Positions 37,696 to 49,100 of a DNA stretch of 64,000 nucleotides are shown here, one piece after another; positions within the stretch are counted from its first letter, which is position 1; every line of letters begins with the position of its first letter. A model generated the notes under the pieces. It did no database searches. It had not been told where the DNA came from and saw only the letters and a program-made list of their open reading frames with translations. Source of the DNA: Canna indica (taxonomy: Eukaryota; Streptophyta; Magnoliopsida; Zingiberales; Cannaceae). The stretch covers positions 1,180,501 through 1,244,500 of the forward strand of contig CP136898.1 of assembly GCA_034359265.1 (NCBI GenBank), given 5' to 3'. Made by a program: the position numbers and the translations under genes.

Positions 37696-38286
37696 ATGAT
37701 GGATGATCCAAGTCCTGATACGGTATTCTTTCTTTTGCTCCTTTTCATTTTGTGTTTCGATCTCGATTGGTGTGTGTATTTGGGATGATTCATCGGCCGA
37801 TTTGATCTCCAGAGCCCGGGATCTGTAGATCTGACCGGCAAGAGCTGCGAGGATTGCCAGACCACGACGACTCCTCTCTGGAGAGCCGGCCCTTCCGGTC
37901 CCAAGGTATCAACGCTGTATTTGATCTGCCTTTGCTTGTTTTTCCCTGCTCCGATTTTGGTGTTCGATTGATTGATTTCTTATGCGCCATGTCAGTCGCT
38001 TTGCAACGCGTGCGGGATCCGGTACAGGAAGAACAGGAGAACGTCGGCGCCGGGGTCCAAGAAGGAGAAGAGAGAAATAGCGGCGGGCGCCGACGCCGGC
38101 GGCGACGGAGGGGAGAAGTTTAAAGTGTCTCTCAAGTTGCAGATTAGCGGGTTGGGGCTGTGGGAAGAGAGATCCATGATCCAGAAGAAGCGGAGGTGGA
38201 GGAGGAGGAGGAGGAGCATGCTTGGGGAGGAGGAGCAGGCGGCGGTCCTCCTCATGGCGCTCTCTTCCGGCTTCATATATGCATAA
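37696..38286 (+). CDS. GATA zinc-finger transcription factor, B class with LLM motif
   Basis: This is a small nuclear transcription factor predicted to bind GATA motifs. Exons are 37696-37722, 37813-37905 and 37996-38286, all phase 0, totalling 411 nt and 136 residues. The single zinc finger is C21-x2-C24-x18-C43-x2-C46 (CEDCQTTTTPLWRAGPSGPK then LCNACGIRYRKNRR), the x18 class IV spacing of plant GATA factors. A basic stretch KKRRWRRRRRSM follows. The C-terminus has EEEQAAVLLMALSSGF, the leucine-leucine-methionine (LLM) motif at about residues 125-127. That motif marks the B-GATA subgroup with GNC, CGA1/GNL and GATA15/16/17, which act in greening, hormone response and development. Its short size resembles GATA15/16/17 rather than GNC. 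Exon 2 and exon 3 split the finger. Confidence 0.93.
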
Positions 38287-39966
38287 ACCCTAACCCTATT
38301 TCCCTTCAAGTGCTTGAAGGCTGAAGGATCTCGAATCGATCTCGTTTTTGGTGGGTGGAATTCTGGAATCTACTGAAGCAGATGCTGCCAAGCAACGACA
38401 CTTTGTGAAGCACCTGCTTGCCATCTTAATAATTATTAATTTTGTCATTGTAGCATTAAGGCTTAACATGTAGAGTCTTTAGTGTAATGAAACCTACTTA
38501 TTAGTTTGTATTGAACCCAGTCTTGTTAACTAATAATAATAAATTTCAATCTTTGTGCTGCGAGCGTTGATGTCGTTACGTTGTAGGAACCAATATAGGA
38601 ATCTTTTGTTCAAAGCAGCAACGCGTAGTAAGGATTTTGCTTGTTACTTAAATAGTATTTAATTTTTTGTCATTCTAGCGTAAACATATTGTCTTGTTGA
38701 CTAATAATAAATTTGCATGCCTTTGCAAATTGGGCACTTAAGTGACTTCTTTCCCTGTTGACTAATAACATATTCGTGCCTTTGCACATGAATATACCTC
38801 GATGCATTCTGAACCTACTTTATTAGTCACTAACAATGTGAGTTGTTGCATTCATTGTGTTTGAACTGAGTTAACTATGTTGTGAGTAAATTAGTAATCA
38901 TCAGGTTAGAAGTTTAATGATGTAAGTTTGGAAAGCTTTTTGACTTGTGAAGACTTGAGAAGGTTGTTGTTGGGTGATCATCGTCAGTGCGATGATCCTC
39001 ATAAGATTATGGTACATTGTGTTTGGTACATTCATGTTATTACTTTTATGATAATATGTATTATTCGAATAAAAAATATGACAATGCGTAGGTCATCAAA
39101 TTTAAAATTGCATATCAAATGCTTCCTATATTTAAAGAAAAAATATTTAAAAAATTAATATTGCTAGAACATCATTTCTTTTTTGGGAGCAATTTGTGTT
39201 GTATGTCTTTACATAATATTATAAATAACATGATAAAGTTAATCGATCTTATGCATGTGACTAATTTGTGAGTTTATTTGAACTTCCGTTAAAATCTTAA
39301 TGGACATCATTATAAAACTATAGCCGATGCAACTATAGCCGTTGTTTATTAATCAAAACATTAAAAATAACCCAGCTTTAAATAAAATTGAACACGTGGC
39401 ATTTTTGAAAATTTTGAAGAAATATTTAAAAAACATAACAGTAAAATTGATTTTTCTAAAGCAGAATATATTTTTTTAAAACCATAACCTAAAAACTCGA
39501 TTAGCTTTATTTTAGAAAATTTGTCAAAATATTGCCTGAGCTGCTTCTAGCTTCCAGCAGCACCTCTTCCCAAAAAGAGCAATTTACCCAAGGTGGCCGG
39601 TGAAATACCAATCCTGCCCAACTACCTTTCCCAAGAATAACGAGACGACCGCTCAGAAAAATGAAGCCAACACCTTATCCTAAACCAAGCTTCAAAATAA
39701 AAAAAAAGAACGTTGAGCCAATAAATTGACACAAGTGCCCCTCATTCCACTTCTTTACAAGTTCGCATGCATCAATGGAATGTCAGGAAAAAGAGTTCAC
39801 TGTTTGCCAACATTTAAAAGGTTGCCAAAATAAAAAAAGCACAGTAAAGCAGGGGCAATATGGTCAAAGAACTCCCATCTCACATTGCAGTCTCATGCAC
39901 ACTGCCCAACAGTCAAAACTCAAAATGTCTCTGTTCTTCTCCAACTGTTACTCTGCTTAAATTCAC
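38287..39966. other. 3' flank of the GATA gene and AT-rich spacer
   Basis: A telo-like AACCCTAACCCTA occurs just after the stop (38287-38299). The rest is AT-rich with no gene seen. Confidence 0.5.
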
Positions 39967-39967
39967 T

Positions 39968-39968
<1 letters not shown>

Positions 39969-40002
<34 letters not shown>
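39969..40002. repeat. (GA)n microsatellite
   Basis: About 17 GA units lie 510 bp upstream of the DUF630/632 start codon. GA-rich promoter tracts are common in plants. Confidence 0.9.
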
Positions 40003-40005
<3 letters not shown>

Positions 40006-40515
40006 TGAAAGTCCTGACGAGGTGAAGAATGAGTTAGAAGATTTGATGAGGAGATTTGAGAAGGATAGGGCCCTTTAAACCTTCTTCAATAAGAGATTTT
40101 AGAAGCTTTTATGGCCATGGAGGACTCTGTGATGCTAAAGGAGGAGCTTTTATAGTAGTCGAGATGGTTTAAGCTTTCTCTCCTTAGGGAAGAAAGCAAA
40201 AGTCGCACTTTTCTTTGCTTAAATCGCCGCCTTTCCTGTTATTTTTCTGTAAGAGATGATCTTGAACAAGAAGCGGAAGAGAAATCTGTAGACTTTTCGA
40301 TTTATAAATTGTAAAGAGGATCTACGTTTGTGTTTTATTCCCCAAAAAAGTCCGGAGTAGATAGCAGTGGTTGTGGTGGTGATTTAGGTGGAACGAGGTG
40401 TAGACGGAGGTGACTGCAGTGGTGGTAGCGGCGGCGGCTGGATTCCGCTGGCATTCGCAGAGCCAAAGAAAGCGCCTTTTTCGCGTAGTTCCGAAACCGG
40501 TAGGGAGTAGAGGAG

Positions 40516-43500
40516 ATGGGGTGTTGTCACTCGAGGTTAGAGCGGCAGGAGGCGGTGTCCAGGTGCAAAGCACGGCGGCGGTACATGAAGCACCTGGTGG
40601 AGGGGCGGCGAGCCTTCGCCGCTGCCCACTCCCTCTACCTCCGTTCCCTGCGCGCCACTGGCTCCGCCCTCCTCCAGTTCGCCAATGCCGAGACCAACCT
40701 CCACCTCCTCCATCACCACCTCCCTCCCCTCCCCTCCCCTTCCCCGTCCCCACCTCCCCCGCCCTCTCCTCCTCCTCCGCCGCCTCCTCCTCCTCCCCCG
40801 CCTCCCGCATCGTCCGCTCCGCCGTCCTCGCATCCCCCGATGAGCCCCAGCTCCGACAACTGGACCTCCTCCATCACCGCCTCCCCCATCCGCCCTCCGC
40901 CCCCGCCGCCTCCGCCTTCCTCGAGCTGGGACTTCTGGGACCCCTTCGTCGTCCCCTCCTCGTCTCGGTCCGCGACCGAAGAGGAGTGGGAGGAAGCTAC
41001 CACCACCGTCTCGGAGGTCACCGCGGCGCCCGCCATGGTGCCGCCGCCATCTATGGTCAGTGGCTACTCGAAGGACTCCACCAGTGAGCTCGCCGTGGTG
41101 GTCGTGCCGAGGGGCAAGAAGGACCTCTCGGAGATAGTCAAGGAGCTCGACGAGTACTTCCTCAAGGCGTCCGAGGCCGGCAACCATGTCTCATTTATCC
41201 TCGAAGCCCTAAAGAGTGACTTCTCCTCAAACCAATCTCTTGCAGGTGAGAGCTCAGCTCCATTCATTCTTTGTTTTTTATAGATTTATTCCCATTTTTC
41301 ACCAATTGCATTCATATCGATAATTCATCTTTAATTTGAGTAAAATTTAGGGAAAATGAGCAGCTACAGCAAGAATTTGAATCCCTTGCATTGGTCATGG
41401 AGATCAAACTCAAGGATCAATGGAGGCTTCTTCAGGTACGGGAGAAGTGGAGAGGATGTGATGAGGGGTGGAGGAGGAGCAGGTGGAGTTAGAGCTGGGA
41501 ATACGAGCCACTCCTCCACCGTGGAGAAGCTCTATGCTTGGGAGAAGAAGCTGTATCTTGAAGTCAAGGTACTATTTTCCACCTGCAACTTTGAATTCTT
41601 TATTTGGCATTTCCATTGCTTTCCAGTACATTTCCTTCCTCACTTCTTGTCCTGAGTTCTTGCTGCAAGCCAAGGAAGGGAAAACAGAAACATATTTTAT
41701 GTGGTCGATGAGGTCTCACAGAGTAATTTATTGAATTACAACACATCTTTTGTACTGTTTTTGGATTGTTCAATAAGTTAATTTTCTTCTTGGAAAACCC
41801 AAGAATAACACAGAGGGGGCAAAAGTTTGTGGCTCCAGAAAGAACATATAAGACAAGATTGGTCACATGGTGGCAAATTGTTGTTTGTAACTTTGAGCTT
41901 GTTTCTTTGTGTTTGGGTCATGCTGTTTATGCACTGTTGAATCTTCCCACAGAATGCTGAGATGATCAGGGAGGAGCATGAGAGGAGGGTGGCCCTGCTG
42001 AGGAGGCAAGAGGCCAAAGGAGTAGACTATGTGAAGGTGGAGAAGAACAAGATGGAGATTGAGAGACTGGAGTCAAAGATGATGGTTGCCTCTCAGGCCA
42101 TTGAGACCACCACTTCAGAGATCATCAAGCTCAGGGAGTCTGAGCTCTTCCCTCAGCTTCTTGAACTTGTTACTTGGTTAGACTCTCTCTCTCTCTCTAG
42201 GCTCACATGTGTATCATTTATGTTCATAAATCATCACTAATTTGCCTAATTATGTGCTTCTCAATTATTTGAAAATGGGACCAAACATAATCTAGGTTTT
42301 TGCTAATCAAATTAAGTCAAATTAGATGAAAACCATGCAGGTTGACCTAGATTTTTATTTTTTTATTTTTTTTACTTTTACTTTCTGACCTAGACCAGCT
42401 AAGCTTATAGTTATTGGGACAGTCGAACAGGAAAGTTGGCTCAACTGGTTCAAGACCCCCTCCAGATTTTATAACGTTGGCATTGATGAATTTTGGCTGT
42501 GGGGTTGGCTGTCAGATACTCCAAAGAAAGCTAACTAAATGGGCAATAGAAGAAAAGTGCTAAGGCTTGTTAACTTCACCCTTCCTTTCCACTGCCCGAC
42601 CTGGCTTCACGCAACATTCCTCCAGTCTTGCAACTCGAAGAGCTATAAATGGGAAAATAGAGGGGTGGAAATAGTAAATTAACCTAGAAAGAAGATCTTC
42701 ATTACCTGCTACATAATGGTTTGACTGATTTGCTACTACTACTTTGTCAGAACTGGACTCTTCTCTGCTGCAACTGAGGCATGTCATCATTTACACTTGC
42801 AGAGCAAAACTAATCCACACTGTGATACTGTATGATGATCAAATATTCGAGGCCATCATAACCCTGCAGATCTAAATGCAAAAAGAAAAGACACATAGCA
42901 TGCACTATTCATGTTCAGATATTTTAAGAGTGCAACTTGTATCTTTTGTAGATATGTAACACTGCAACTTGTAGAGATCAATTAGGCAGTCATTTAGTTG
43001 TTTAATAATGAATTAGTAACTCCAAAGAAAAATCATCATAAGTAAACTTGAAGTGGATCCATCTCTATAGTCTTGCATTTGTAGGAGCTTGACATTGGTC
43101 TGTACTAGTTCTTCAAAATGATAAAAATTTAAATTGTGGACAACTGGACACTAAATACTCTAAGACCAAGTATTATAATTGCCTGTCTGACCTCAATGTG
43201 TACAACACCAATTCGATAGGATACCTGGCTTGTGCTCCGGTTTGGTGTCAACCGGCAGGAAAGAGGACCGCTTTCAGTGCCATACCTAAATTTGAGTCCA
43301 CATGTTCACCCAGTCTTTCTTCAAGCTTATTTCCTTTCACCAAAATTCTCTCTCTGTTATTTATTAACAGATTAATAATTCCATCAAAGTAAAATAATCA
43401 TTATTGCACTAAGTTGGATCCATGGTTAAATCTTGTATTTATAGGAGTTTGACATTGGTCTTTACTAGTTCTTCAAGTGATCAAAGGTTAAATTATTGAC

Positions 43501-45367
43501 AGTAGATACTCTAAGATCAAGTACAACAATCGCCCATTCTGACCTCAAATATGTGTACTGCTTTCGATTTTATATCTATTTTAAAGTGCAAATGATCACC
43601 CACTAAATCAAGTAATGTCGTCCACTCTTTCTTCTAGCTTGTTTCCTCTCACCAACATTCTCTCTCAGTTCTTATGTTAGTGACACTCAATTGAACCATA
43701 CACGAGTGGATATCTAGCCGAGGCCTGACATTGTTTGCTTATTGTGCTCTATTTGGAAAGTCAAAACATAAACAATGGCACTTTACAAATTTTGCAAAAG
43801 ATAATACAGTCATGATCATTAACTATGTGCATTAGGTAGTTATTAGTATACTAAGTTATGCTAGATGAGAAACATATAAATTGTTATATTTGTCTCTTGA
43901 TTCTCCTGTAGTCCTAGTTATAGGGTGAAATTTGATTTCCAAAGCAATCACTTGGCACCTAAATTTAATTTCAATCCTTTTAAACGGCATGACACACTAG
44001 AAAAAATGAATTTCTCAAGATGCCACTGTTAATTTGTTGCAAAAAAGGATTGATTTTTGTTATTCTGTAGAAAGTATACCTTTTGTTTAACTCAACACAG
44101 TTAAACTTTCCTAAAAGCTTTGATATCATTTGTTAAATTTGATTGGATGATCAACTTTCCTAAAAGCTTAAGCTGTTAGGAAAGTGACCAATTATGATAT
44201 TTTTAGTCTTCCTGCTAAAAAAAATATTTTGGTCTTCCCTTCGGGTCACAATTAACATTTTCAAGTATATGTTCTCCAGCAGTTATTTATCTATATTTTT
44301 ATGAACTGACAATCATCAGCCTCTCTTAGCCAACTATGGGTAGCACAGTTGGTGGCAACATGTTGTATGTTGCCTAGAAATCTAAGATTTGAACCTTAGT
44401 ATGGTCACCTATTGTGACTTTCTATCTTTGTCAAAAAAAAATCATCAGCCTCTCTTAATTTGTTGCTAGTTATATTTAATGAGATTGTTTTTCATAATTA
44501 GATATTGTAAACTTTCTGAAGCATCAGTTCATATTGCATGTTCTCTTAACAAATTGACAACATTGCTGTCCTGGAAAATGCAGTTTAATGGGCATGTGGA
44601 GGAGCATGTATGAATGCCATCAGGTTCAGACACACATTGTTCAGCAGCTTGAGTACCTAAACTATGCACTGAACTCTCATCCTACAAGCAACATACACCG
44701 ACAGGCGGCTCTCCAGCTAGAGTCGGAGGTCGAACACTGGTATTCCTCTTTCTGTAATCTTGTGAAATCCCAGAGGGAGTATGTATATGCCCTTACTGGA
44801 TGGCTTCGCCTCTCTCTCTTCCAATGCCACTATGATCCTCTCACTAAAAGCCGGCCAAATTCTGACATCTACTCGCTGTGTGAAGAGTGGCAACTTGCGC
44901 TTGATCGAATTCCAGACAAGGTGGCTTCAGAGGGAATCAAAAGCTTTTTAACAGTGATCCATGCTGTTGTCATTCAGCAAACAGAGGAGCAAAGGCAGAA
45001 GAAAAGGTCAGAGGTGGCATTCAAGGAGCTCGAAAAGAAGGCCGAAGAGCTAAGATCGCTTGAGTCCAAGTACGGCCCATATTCAACTACAGAAGGATAC
45101 AATGAATTGGTCCGGAGATCCCCGGTGTTGGACAAGCGTGCCAAGGTGGAAGTTTTGAAGGCAAAGGCGGAGGAGGAGAAGAGCAAGTATGAAAAGAGTA
45201 TTGGAGTCACAAGAGCGATGACACTGAACAACTTGCAAACAGGTTTTCCAAATGTCTTCCAAGCCATGACCGGCTTCTCGAGTGTTTGCATGCAGGCCTT
45301 GGAGTCGGTATATAACCACCATAGGAATTTGAATCGTGTACTTGATCCGAAGAGGCTTCTGGCTTGA
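40516..45367 (+). CDS. NRG2-like protein with DUF630 and DUF632
   Basis: This is a member of the plant DUF630/DUF632 family, whose best-known member NRG2 regulates nitrate signalling. Exons are 40516-41245, 41351-41568, 41953-42176 and 44584-45367, totalling 1,956 nt and 651 residues, with all phases consistent. It begins MGCCHSRLERQEAVSRCKAR (DUF630), a context for N-myristoylation at Gly2 and palmitoylation at Cys3/4, so membrane attachment is likely. Residues about 75-105 are a proline-rich run. From about residue 200 (KDLSEIVKELDEYFLKASEA) DUF632 extends through HSSTVEKLYAWEKKLYLEVK and EIERLESKMMVASQAIETTT. It continues with GMWRSMYECHQVQ to YALTGWLRLSL. A coiled coil (FKELEKKAEELRSLESKYG) lies near residue 540. 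Exon 1 is very GC-rich. Intron 3 (2,407 bp) holds a tandem repeat and a SINE. Confidence 0.93.
43050..43670 (+). repeat. ~360-bp tandem duplication in the NRG2-like gene intron 3
   Basis: 43050-43198 matches 43409-43558 (GGAGCTTGACATTGGTCT versus GGAGTTTGACATTGGTCT, then ACTAGTTCTTCAA and ACTCTAAGA). A following block at 43308 (TCTTTCTTCAAGCTTATTTCC) matches 43625 (TCTTTCTTCTAGCTTGTTTCC). The first interval is about 359 bp and the second about 317 bp, so the copies have indels. Confidence 0.75.
44311..44328. repeat. Left SINE target-site duplication
   Basis: AATCATCAGCCTCTCTTA, identical over 18 bp to 44440-44457. Confidence 0.9.
44329..44439 (+). mobile_element. tRNA-derived SINE
   Basis: A 111-bp insertion begins with an A-box-like TAGCACAGTTGGT, has a B-box-like AGATTTGAACC about 45 bp later, and ends in TTTGTC plus an A-tract. 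It is flanked by a perfect 18-bp target-site duplication. These are the hallmarks of a short plant SINE mobilised by a LINE. It lies in intron 3 of the NRG2-like gene, sense to transcription, 127 bp upstream of the splice acceptor of exon 4. The perfect duplication suggests a fairly recent insertion. Confidence 0.9.
44440..44457. repeat. Right SINE target-site duplication
   Basis: AATCATCAGCCTCTCTTA, identical to 44311-44328. The first base is shared with the A-tract. Confidence 0.9.
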
Positions 45368-46176
45368 GAGATGTGCAGGAGGCAATCCAATATCATGTTC
45401 AAAAATTTTATACAAGTTTCAGTCTTGGTAGGTGTTAGTAGAGGTCTTGTTAGGCTAATTAGCTTCGGTAGAGCATTTCAAGGGCTGTCAAATAGATATT
45501 TAGACCAGACTTTAAATGTTGCAGTTTTGTACTTAACATATGTTTCTTTGTCTATGCTTTATATTACCAGGGAGAAAAAAAAGACCACATTGCATCTTCA
45601 TATGTAATTATTTGCAAAGATAACTTGTGTTTGATCAAGTTATAAGCTGAGGCTTCATTGCAATTCTAAATGCATCCAGAAACCAATTTGAAAACTTCGA
45701 ACACTATTTCTGTGGTTTTCTTCAGCATCAGTTTTACCTGTTTATGCTTATCGAAATTAACAATTATATTTTTGTTCACAAATGAAAAAGTGTAGTTTGT
45801 CAGTTCGACAATAAAATGCGGATAAATTACAAAAAAACAAAATAAATAAATAGATTTCAATTTATCCAAAATTTACCCTATAACAAAGCTTGTAAGTACA
45901 TCACTTTTTTAGGATAAATAGTACATTCAGGAGCTCTTCCAACACCAGCATCTTTTATCATATTCTGCAAATCATAAATGAAAATGAACATGCACAGATT
46001 TTTATTATTGTAGTATAAAGTATATCCCATAAAAACACAAACGCCATATACCCAAAAGGCAACTCTGTAGAAGGAGATTGTTAGGGCAAATACGATGGTT
46101 TCAACCAAAGTCATTGTAAAGCCTTGCCCTCGTATATCAACTCAATTAAATGCTGGTATAAGTCCATTAGAAAACT
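45368..46176. other. Convergent 3' flanks of the NRG2-like and SYT1-like genes
   Basis: About 810 bp separate the two stop codons. No gene is recognised. The region should hold both polyadenylation sites. Confidence 0.5.
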
Positions 46177-49100
46177 CTAAGAAGTCCTCCACTGTAACTC
46201 TACGTGAATTCGGCCATTTTTCGAGTCAATAAGATGATATGTTTCATTTGTTCTCTTGTTGTGCACAACATCCGCAAGACTAATGGTAACATATCCCAAA
46301 CTTTCCTGAACAAAACAATGGCATATCTCAGTGACTTAGAAAAAACAAGAAGCAAAGCAGAGACAAGATTATTTTCAACTTTTGATAATAATTTCACCAT
46401 TGAAATAATAACTATCACCCAAGTATTATGCAGAAATGACTAAGTTGATATAACAAGAAGCAAAAGAGAGATGCATGGAGTAGCCAGCAAAAGATTATTT
46501 TCAACTTTAAATAATAAATTCACCATTGTGATAACAACTATAACCTAAGTATTATACAGAAATGACTAATTTGAAATCAGCAGAAGCAATGGTTGAATGG
46601 GCACTACAGTTACTTCATAATGGTTTCCTTTCTTTTGTTAAAAAGTTATTAATGGTTCTTTGTTCTGTATTAACTCAGTGATTGGATAACATTCTTTTCT
46701 CATTTACACCATCTCAGTCAATCATAGTTCACATAAAATGCATAGAATTCATACTTTGGCAGCCTGGATGATCTTGGAATCTTTAGTTTCTGTTAAAACT
46801 CAACTGAAAGAGAAAATTCATTCCCTCAAAAATAAAAAGAAAGAGGCTATCCATGTTTGCTTAGTACGCCAAGAGATTAGTTTACTATGAGCAAGAGTTC
46901 AGTCATTGGACGTGATTCAAGTCTATTGATGTGGCTATTGTAGATACTGAACAGTAAATAGAAGTCAACTCACACAGAATCTGATAATCACTAAACATTT
47001 TCTATTTGACTTATTTAGATAATGAATAATATTATGTCATTTTAGAGATTACCTTAGAGTGTATACCAATACTTGGTGCCCTACTAACTACTTCCACTTG
47101 CATTTTCTCGTTCACTGGGGGCTCCTTGCATAGAAATTGAAACTCTTCCTCCCATCTTGGATCTCTGTTTTTCTTTATGTGCTGCATCCACAAAATGATA
47201 ATCATTTAAGTACTGGATTACAAAATGTGGTACTTCAGAAACAAATGGTAATTGAAGCTGCAGGCATCTAGTAAACTGAAGGCTGAGATTTCTATGGTGC
47301 AATATGGTATATTTCACGAGATACCTTAGTTTTCTTTTCCTCTCCTCTAAATGTGAGCCTCACATAAGGGTTTGTATGGTGCTTCCCTTCAAGATCTTGA
47401 CCTTCATGGACAATAACATAAAGCAAACCACCGCCTGATGGGGTACCATCAGGAGCTTTTTCAACTTCATCTGAATTCTCACTATCCTTCATTTCATCTT
47501 CCCTAAAAGGCTTGTATGTTGCCTCAACAACCATCTGCCCGCGAAATTTGTCATTCTGAACATCTTCATCAACATTCTTTAGCAAGTCGAGTGTCAAAGT
47601 TTTGGTCTCATCAGGGGTAAGCTCATTCAATCGAATAACATTCATGCCCATTTTTTCATGTTTCCCCACCTAAGCATGTGTGCCAACATAATCACAACCA
47701 TTGAGGCAAAAGCTAGAAGCACCAACAAACAAATTGAGAAACAAAAGGAATGTAATGTATGGAGAAAATTGCATGCCTGTTCCCAGTCATAGACATTAAG
47801 TTCCAGCAATTGATTTTCTGGATCTTTGATAACAAAGTTGAATTCCTCATTCCACTCAGGGTTCAGATTGCTACGTTTGACAGATGTCTTTTTTGATGGA
47901 AGCTTATCATCAGAAAGCCTAAGTTTCACATATGGATCTGATTTTCCCAATAAGTCTTTCTTTCTTAGTTTATTTGCTCTGACAACCTTCACATGGAGAA
48001 TTCCAACAGGCTTTTTTGAGGCTCTGCAATATCATTTAGATCCATTAGTTAGGTGCATAGCAGTTATGCATTTTTTTTGCATACAAATTGACACTTCTAA
48101 AAGGTTAGGATTGGCATCAAATTACTTTGAAACATCAAGAACAGGAACTTCCAGGTTTTTAGGCCACAAATACATATTTGCAACTTGTTTTTTTATGGTT
48201 TCCTGCAGATAAGACAAACATTGAATTAGAGAAAAATGAATGAAACATTAAAACCGTACTAACTGTAAAGTCCCAACTATTCAGGTAGGGGTACATGTAT
48301 TTTTTCCCACAATAAAATTAGCATTGCAACCTCGTATTAAGGTAATTCACAAATATTGGTAATATCAATTCTAGTTATTCATCTGATATTAAAAAATAAC
48401 AATCAAAATGGGATGTGAGAAAAAAAGAGGATGGTGCTAGCAAATTGAAAGGAGCTTTTGGCAGTCATAAAGAAAAAGATTAATTCAATTAACAATTCCA
48501 AAGAAAAGAGTCCATTGCACAGAGACCTCTTTCCTAACTACAAAATCTCTACCTATGAAACCCCTATAAAAGTTATGAGGTATATGTGTCAAGATTTGTC
48601 TCCATAGATCTCGGTTACTAGGTTTACACAGAACTACGTCTTCAGTTATATTTGAGATCATAGTCAAATTGCAAAATAAAGTAATAGTGCTAGTTGCTCC
48701 GCCATCAAACTAATATAGATGACGGAATCATTTCAACATTTAAATGAACAAGGGAAGAATGAGGATTCTATGGAGAAATTTTGATGAATATACTTGTAGA
48801 TTCAATGTCATAGGTTATAATATAATCCAAACTGAAATATCCCTAGCACAAAACATGCACCTTAACAAATTTAGTGCCAACAGTTAGTAAATGTCATTAC
48901 TTCCCTAGTTAAAAAGTAGATGCTATAAACCACCTGAACAAATCTGTAAAGGCCAGGAACTGCCATAAGATCAGCACCCAAAAGTTTTAGACCAAAGTCA
49001 ACATGTGGCTGCAAAAGAGAGTAAAGCAAAACAGCTGAACAATGTAAATTGCTGTACATCAGACACATAACTCAAAAGAAAATTATCCAAAAAAGATATG

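Noticed and set aside
40410..41087. Long plus-strand frame overlapping the start of the NRG2-like gene
   Set aside because: Frame-shifted shadow without family motifs. The frame from 40516 encodes MGCCHSR and joins exon 2 in phase.
40537..41187. Long minus-strand frame opposite exon 1 of the NRG2-like gene
   Set aside because: It is a Gly/Arg-rich shadow of a GC-rich, proline-coding exon. The sense frame has DUF630 and correct splice phases.
45878..46114. 78-codon minus-strand frame near the SYT1-like 3' end
   Set aside because: It falls after the WRTS stop that ends the family normally. It is probably 3' UTR or spacer.
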